This document shows, in pieces, positions 60,350-64,000 of a DNA stretch of 64,000 nt. Within the stretch, counting starts at the first letter, position 1; each line of letters begins with the position of its first letter. Location of the stretch: assembly GCA_035222895.1 (NCBI GenBank), contig JAVYIG010006784.1, forward strand, positions 47,808 to 111,807, read 5' to 3'. The notes beneath the pieces were generated by a model that ran no database searches, was not told where the DNA came from, and worked only from the letters and a program-made list of their open reading frames with translations. Origin of the DNA: Strongylocentrotus droebachiensis. Its lineage: Eukaryota > Echinodermata > Echinoidea > Camarodonta > Strongylocentrotidae. The position numbers and the translations under genes were made by a program.

Positions 60350-60546
60350 CGATACGGGAGGATTGTCGGATGTGATGGAGTAACTAGACGTTGGTAAGGA
60401 GGACGAGTGTGACGCTAGGCGGCTACTGCGACGGTAGTAAAACATGATGACACAGCACAAGCACACGACAGTCAATGGCGCAAGGACCACCAAGACAAAA
60501 TATTCCATGTGCCACGCACCACTACTAGTGCTATCTTCTCTTGCAC
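60350..60546 (-). CDS. Transmembrane exon of the same membrane protein
   Basis: This 197-nt exon is bounded by acceptor TTTTCCAG (60547-60548) and a strong donor G|GTAAGT (60350/60349). It begins with two bases of a split codon, then ARED...SSGAWH. Next comes a 23-residue hydrophobic helix starting YFVLVV and ending MFYY, followed by RRSSR. That is the usual stop-transfer arrangement of a type I protein with its C-terminus in the cytoplasm. A Ser-rich stretch and SDNPPVS complete the exon, which ends on a full codon and joins in phase 0 to the exon at 57441-58169. Together they give about 307 residues. The exon must be preceded by one ending in phase 1, which I could not find in the window. 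The absence of a kinase or other enzyme domain after the helix argues for an adhesion-type or regulatory receptor. The family is unassigned. Confidence 0.78.
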
Positions 60547-61027
60547 CTGGAAAACAGGAGATAAAATGAAGGAAAAGAGAAATAGTTAGGGTTTTGTTTT
60601 TTACATTTGTATCTCATCCAATGCCTCAGTCACAAGTGCCATTATGAACTGCTACGAACGCCGTACAAACGACTTTCAGACCATGGAAATTTGGGAAGAC
60701 AATGGAAAAACAGAGATTCGTACAAAATGATTGTTCTTCTTTTTTTGGTCAAACAATAAAACGGTATTCAGAGTATGCCACATTTCCTGTGCTATTTATT
60801 TAACTCAAGGAAAAAAACGTTCAATTAATGCTCACAAATGTAGTTCATCTGCTGAGAAAACTAAAGGACCTTGCAACAGAATATCCTTGTGTTCAACAAG
60901 TTATCCACTAACGTTATCTACTACTACTTCTACTACTACTGCAATTTTATTTAGAGTGAAAGCCCTTCTGGCTCTAAGCTGACAGAATATCTAGAAATTG
61001 CAAATCAAAAGGTAGTGAAAAAATAGA

Positions 61028-61145
61028 AGCTTGGTTAAAGCTGGGGTAATATATGTAATAGTACAGCGCTTAGAAACATTTACATTAAGCACCATATATT
61101 ATACACAACATTATTATTGTTGTTGTTGTTGCTGTTGTTGTTGCT
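61028..61145 (+). mobile_element. SINE or LINE 3' tail with triplet repeat
   Basis: The stretch GCTGGGGTAATATATG ... GTACAGCGCTTAGAAAC ... ATTAAGC followed by TTATTATTGTTGTTG has the layout of a retroposon 3' end with a simple triplet tail. The 5' part is missing or unrecognisable. Confidence 0.4.
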
Positions 61146-61477
61146 GTTTTTATCATAACCAAGTGCATCCCTAATCGAATGTGTCAACATTACAATGTGA
61201 TAAGAGCATACATTACATATGACTGATGCACTAACATGGAAGCCAATGCATCAAATAATGAAGACTGTCGACTATGGCTGGAAAGAAGAACGTGATACCT
61301 CGTTTTTTTTAGGGCAAAAGTCTATCGAGGATGGAATTTAACTGGATTAAGACGCAGACAATGCCACATTACTATGAATCATAGTTTTGGATTCTGAGAG
61401 AAAGATTCCAGCTAACAGCATGTGACAACGCTCTCCCAAGACCAGATGGTCATGTTCAAGAAACAGACTGAAGAGTT

Positions 61478-61527
61478 GAAGAGAGAGAGGGAGAGGGAGA
61501 GGGAGGGAGAGAGATAGAGATAGAGAT

Positions 61528-61585
<58 letters not shown>

Positions 61586-62068
61586 GGGGGAGGGAGGGGA
61601 GAGAGTGGGAGGGGAGAGAGAGGGAGGGGAGAGAGAGGGAGGGAGAGAGGGGAGAGAGAGAGGGGGAGAGAGGGAGGGAGAGAGGGAGGAAGGGAGAGAG
61701 GGAGGGAGAGAGGGAGGAAGGGAGAGAGGGAGGAAGGGAGGCAGAGAGACAGAGAGAGGGGGGGGGGGGGGGAGAGAGGGGGGGGGGGGGGAGAGAAAGA
61801 GAGAGAGGGGGAGCAGGGAGAAAGGGGGAGAATTGGGATACAGAGAGATAAAGATAGGGAGAGAGAGAGAGACAGAAAGAGGTACATGTATATTATATAG
61901 ATAGAGAGAGAGAGATTGACCGAGGGAGAGATGGTCAAAGAGAGAGGGAGGAAAGAGGGAAGGAAAGAGGGAGGGAAAGAGGGAGGAAGAGAGATAGAGG
62001 GAAAGAGAGAGATAGAAAAAAGATCAAGAAAGAGGGAACAGAGAAAGAGAGAGAGAGAGAGAGAGATC
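61478..62068 (+). repeat. Long GA-rich purine tract
   Basis: About 590 bp of GAGA, GGGA and GGAAG units with two G runs (about 61759-61790). The 204-codon Ser/Leu/Pro minus-strand frame is an artefact of its complement. Confidence 0.95.
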
Positions 62069-62252
62069 AAAGAATGATGTGGTTTAGATTACATCAAGTC
62101 GAGGTCTCCCTGTGGTTTTGTACATGTATGTATGTCCATGTCTGGGCTCCAACATCACATGAACGAGCAAGGCTCACATGCACAAACACAGCTCCCACAC
62201 AACCCGCTCGTATGTAGTCCCATCCACACGTTTCATCTCCAGATGCCAGAAT

Positions 62253-62320
62253 GCAAACAGCACTTCATAAAGTCAGACGCAATGAAGTGCTTGTACAACA
62301 GCCTATGGCAAGTCAATGCT
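62253..62320 (+). CDS. Possible small exon on the plus strand
   Basis: The segment lies after CATCTCCAG and before a strong donor GCTG|GTGAGT at about 62320. It is open in a frame reading ECKQHFIKSDAMKCLYNSLW. It would sit in an intron of the minus-strand gene, and no partner exons were found. Confidence 0.15.
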
Positions 62321-63539
62321 GGTGAGTTTTTATCGACAAACTGTGTGTCAAAGTTGCCAAATTAGGCATGTTGGATGTAATCAGCGACATCAATTTCATG
62401 GCTCACATATCGTTATTTTCACCACTTCTCGATCGTCATAAGATTTCCTCTTCATTTCATACCGCTAATTGTTTTGGGTATAATTAGTCAGTCAAAGTGC
62501 TTTATAAGAAACACTTAAAGTGAAAGAAATGAATGACTCAAATCTTCTCTTGTCTCGTGTAGATATACATGCTATCTAAACCTAAAACCTCTTGAAAACT
62601 AAACCCCAAACAACCTCTTTTGATTGAAGGCCATCATCTAACATTGTTATCAAGTACGTTTTGTCACGAGACACAAAAATAGCCAGACAAAATATCCATT
62701 ACGAAGAGCACCTTCTACTCGAGAAACACAGAGATGAGTGCAGAAGTGAAAACTGAAACTTAGCTTACAACCACTTCCTTCAGCCATTCAAAAAGAAATC
62801 TTGCGGCCAGGGTTTTTCAATTATTTTGTTCTTACTTCCGAAGCAAAGTCCACCATAGAAAATCCCTTGATAAATATTCACACAGTCGCACGAGTTAGGC
62901 ACACAGACCTATCAATCATATTCTAATTATTGGGTTTAGATTTCAGACGTTCTATCCACTTGGAAACATGCTGGCAGCAGTTAAGCTATTTTCATTCTTC
63001 TACGTGCAGAACCGGTGGTATTTCTTCAAACGCCCGTGCCCACATTTGCGGAGTGCGTTTTCACATAATTAAACATTGACTTTATGCTCCTCCGTAGACA
63101 TAACATGTCTGCCCGTCGTGATTGATGTTTACGTTTGGCTAAAATTCATGTGTCAAAGCCCTATGCAAAGCATGCATCATTCTATAAAACTTGGGGCTAT
63201 ACCCCTCAACTTCAAAATGTTTAAATGCCTGACCACACCCCTCCCCCAAACTAAATTTGCCTCCCTCTGCTTCCAACGACATACAATATAAATAACATGG
63301 CCAACACATAACATTTAAAAATTTACAATCCCCCCCCCCCCCCTAATTTTTTTTCTTTAAATGCACTTCTTCACAGCATGGAGAGACACTTTTTGATATT
63401 CTAATCATGAAAATGTACCAATGCTGCTTTCAGGAATAACATTTCTGACTAATATCAGTCGCTGATACTGGTTTCAACGAAATGGAATGGAATGAGAGAT
63501 GTTTGAAAGGCTCTACTTCGAACTAAGCAGGGGCTAACA

Positions 63540-63612
63540 AAAAGAAAAGAGAGGAGAGAGAGAAAGTGAGAGAGAGAGAGAGAGAGAGAGAGGAAGAGAA
63601 GGAAAGAGAAGC
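63540..63612 (+). repeat. GA microsatellite
   Basis: (GA)n with AAGA interruptions. Confidence 0.9.
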
Positions 63613-63973
63613 CAAAAGGGACATAAAGGGATGAACATGATGTACTCCCCACTGTGATCTTCTATGAATCAATATGATCCCAACCCGGAACTATCATTGT
63701 GAAGCGAAACCGAGTAAGAAGAGAACCCTAGCTGTCTGACTTTCCAACTGTCTTGTTTACCAGACACTATTCTCTTTCGCCTGCGCCACGGCAAAGGACT
63801 CTAGCACGGCCGATTTCGACCAACAAAGAGCGGTGAATAATGTCACCAATGTTCCACTGTGAGTCTTTAACTTGAATATTACCAGGTTGACATTTTCTTC
63901 AAACAGCATTATTCTACCCCGAGATACATTATCGAAAGGGGAAGAAAAAAAAGTCTGCACGGACGAGACTTAC

Positions 63974-64000
63974 CCTGGCCTGTCTGGGTCTAGAGAGTGA
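63974..64000 (-). CDS. Possible 3' end of an upstream exon, cut by the window edge
   Basis: On the minus strand the last 27 bases of the window run into CAGG|GTAAGT, a near-ideal donor at 63973. Two of three frames are open (SLSRPRQAR or HSLDPDRPG). Neither gives the phase 1 needed to splice directly to the exon starting at 60546; the phase-1 frame has a TAG. At least one further exon would therefore lie between them, or this belongs to another transcript. Confidence 0.25.

Larger units (their letters stand above)
60547..63973 (-). other. Upstream intronic region of the membrane-protein gene
   Basis: I found no convincing minus-strand exon here. The stretch holds a TAC-type triplet repeat (about 60910-60945), a SINE tail (61028-61145), a long GA-rich tract (61478-62068), a plus-strand candidate exon (62253-62320), a C run near 63330-63343 and a GA microsatellite (63540-63612). 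Confidence 0.45.

Noticed and set aside
61456..62070. 204-codon Ser/Leu/Pro frame on the minus strand
   Set aside because: Produced by a long GA repeat read from the complementary strand. No real composition or motif.

Overview
This is AT-rich metazoan genomic DNA, almost all non-coding. It has split genes with GT-AG introns, LINE and SINE debris, many short DNA transposons with terminal inverted repeats (TIRs), and very many CT/GA microsatellites and poly-G/poly-C tracts. Nothing is bacterial: there are no operons, ribosome-binding-site-led genes or CRISPR. The mix (tRNA-type SINE with a 'ggcaagacattgatctacatt' body, hAT elements with CAGGGGCGTACGCAGG ends, TTAA-flanked short elements, C2H2-finger transposon debris) suggests a marine invertebrate deuterostome. 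An echinoderm such as a sea urchin is my best guess, with moderate to low confidence, because no conserved gene fixes the species.

Gene content: only one gene is convincingly visible, on the minus strand at the right end. Two exons (60350-60546 and 57441-58169) splice in phase 0. They encode the last ~307 residues of a type I membrane protein: a short extracellular juxtamembrane piece, one transmembrane helix and a long cytoplasmic tail with a PPPY motif, a Gly-rich stretch and polyglutamine. Its 5' exons lie beyond the window or are not recognisable. A possible donor-bounded exon end sits at 63974-64000. Weaker candidates are a 246-codon minus-strand ORF (42711-43451), a stop-interrupted ORF (50299-50835), a short single-helix N-terminus (38307-38453), a signal-peptide-like ORF (22605-22811) and a possible plus-strand exon near 62253-62320.

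Layout: 1-5.3 kb holds a degenerate minisatellite into which a TTAA element, a LINE tail and a 447-bp TIR element have inserted; a second, inverted copy of the TIR element follows. 6-10 kb holds a tRNA-derived SINE and two short TIR elements. 11.3-15.4 kb is a recent ~2-kb tandem duplication whose breakpoint cuts a hAT element. 15.4-25.5 kb is mostly featureless. 25.5-29.3 kb holds a decayed LINE with a nested hairpin element, then a decayed zinc-finger transposon with a long palindrome and a 120-bp tandem repeat. 29.3-40 kb is dominated by microsatellites. 40.2-41.8 kb holds a hAT element with a perfect 8-bp target duplication, an inverted minisatellite and a cluster of hairpins matching the histone mRNA 3' stem-loop. 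42-57 kb contains more short elements, LINE tails and candidate ORFs. 57.4-64 kb is the membrane-protein gene.

Apart from the one gene, the window is mainly a record of layered mobile-element insertion, duplication and decay.
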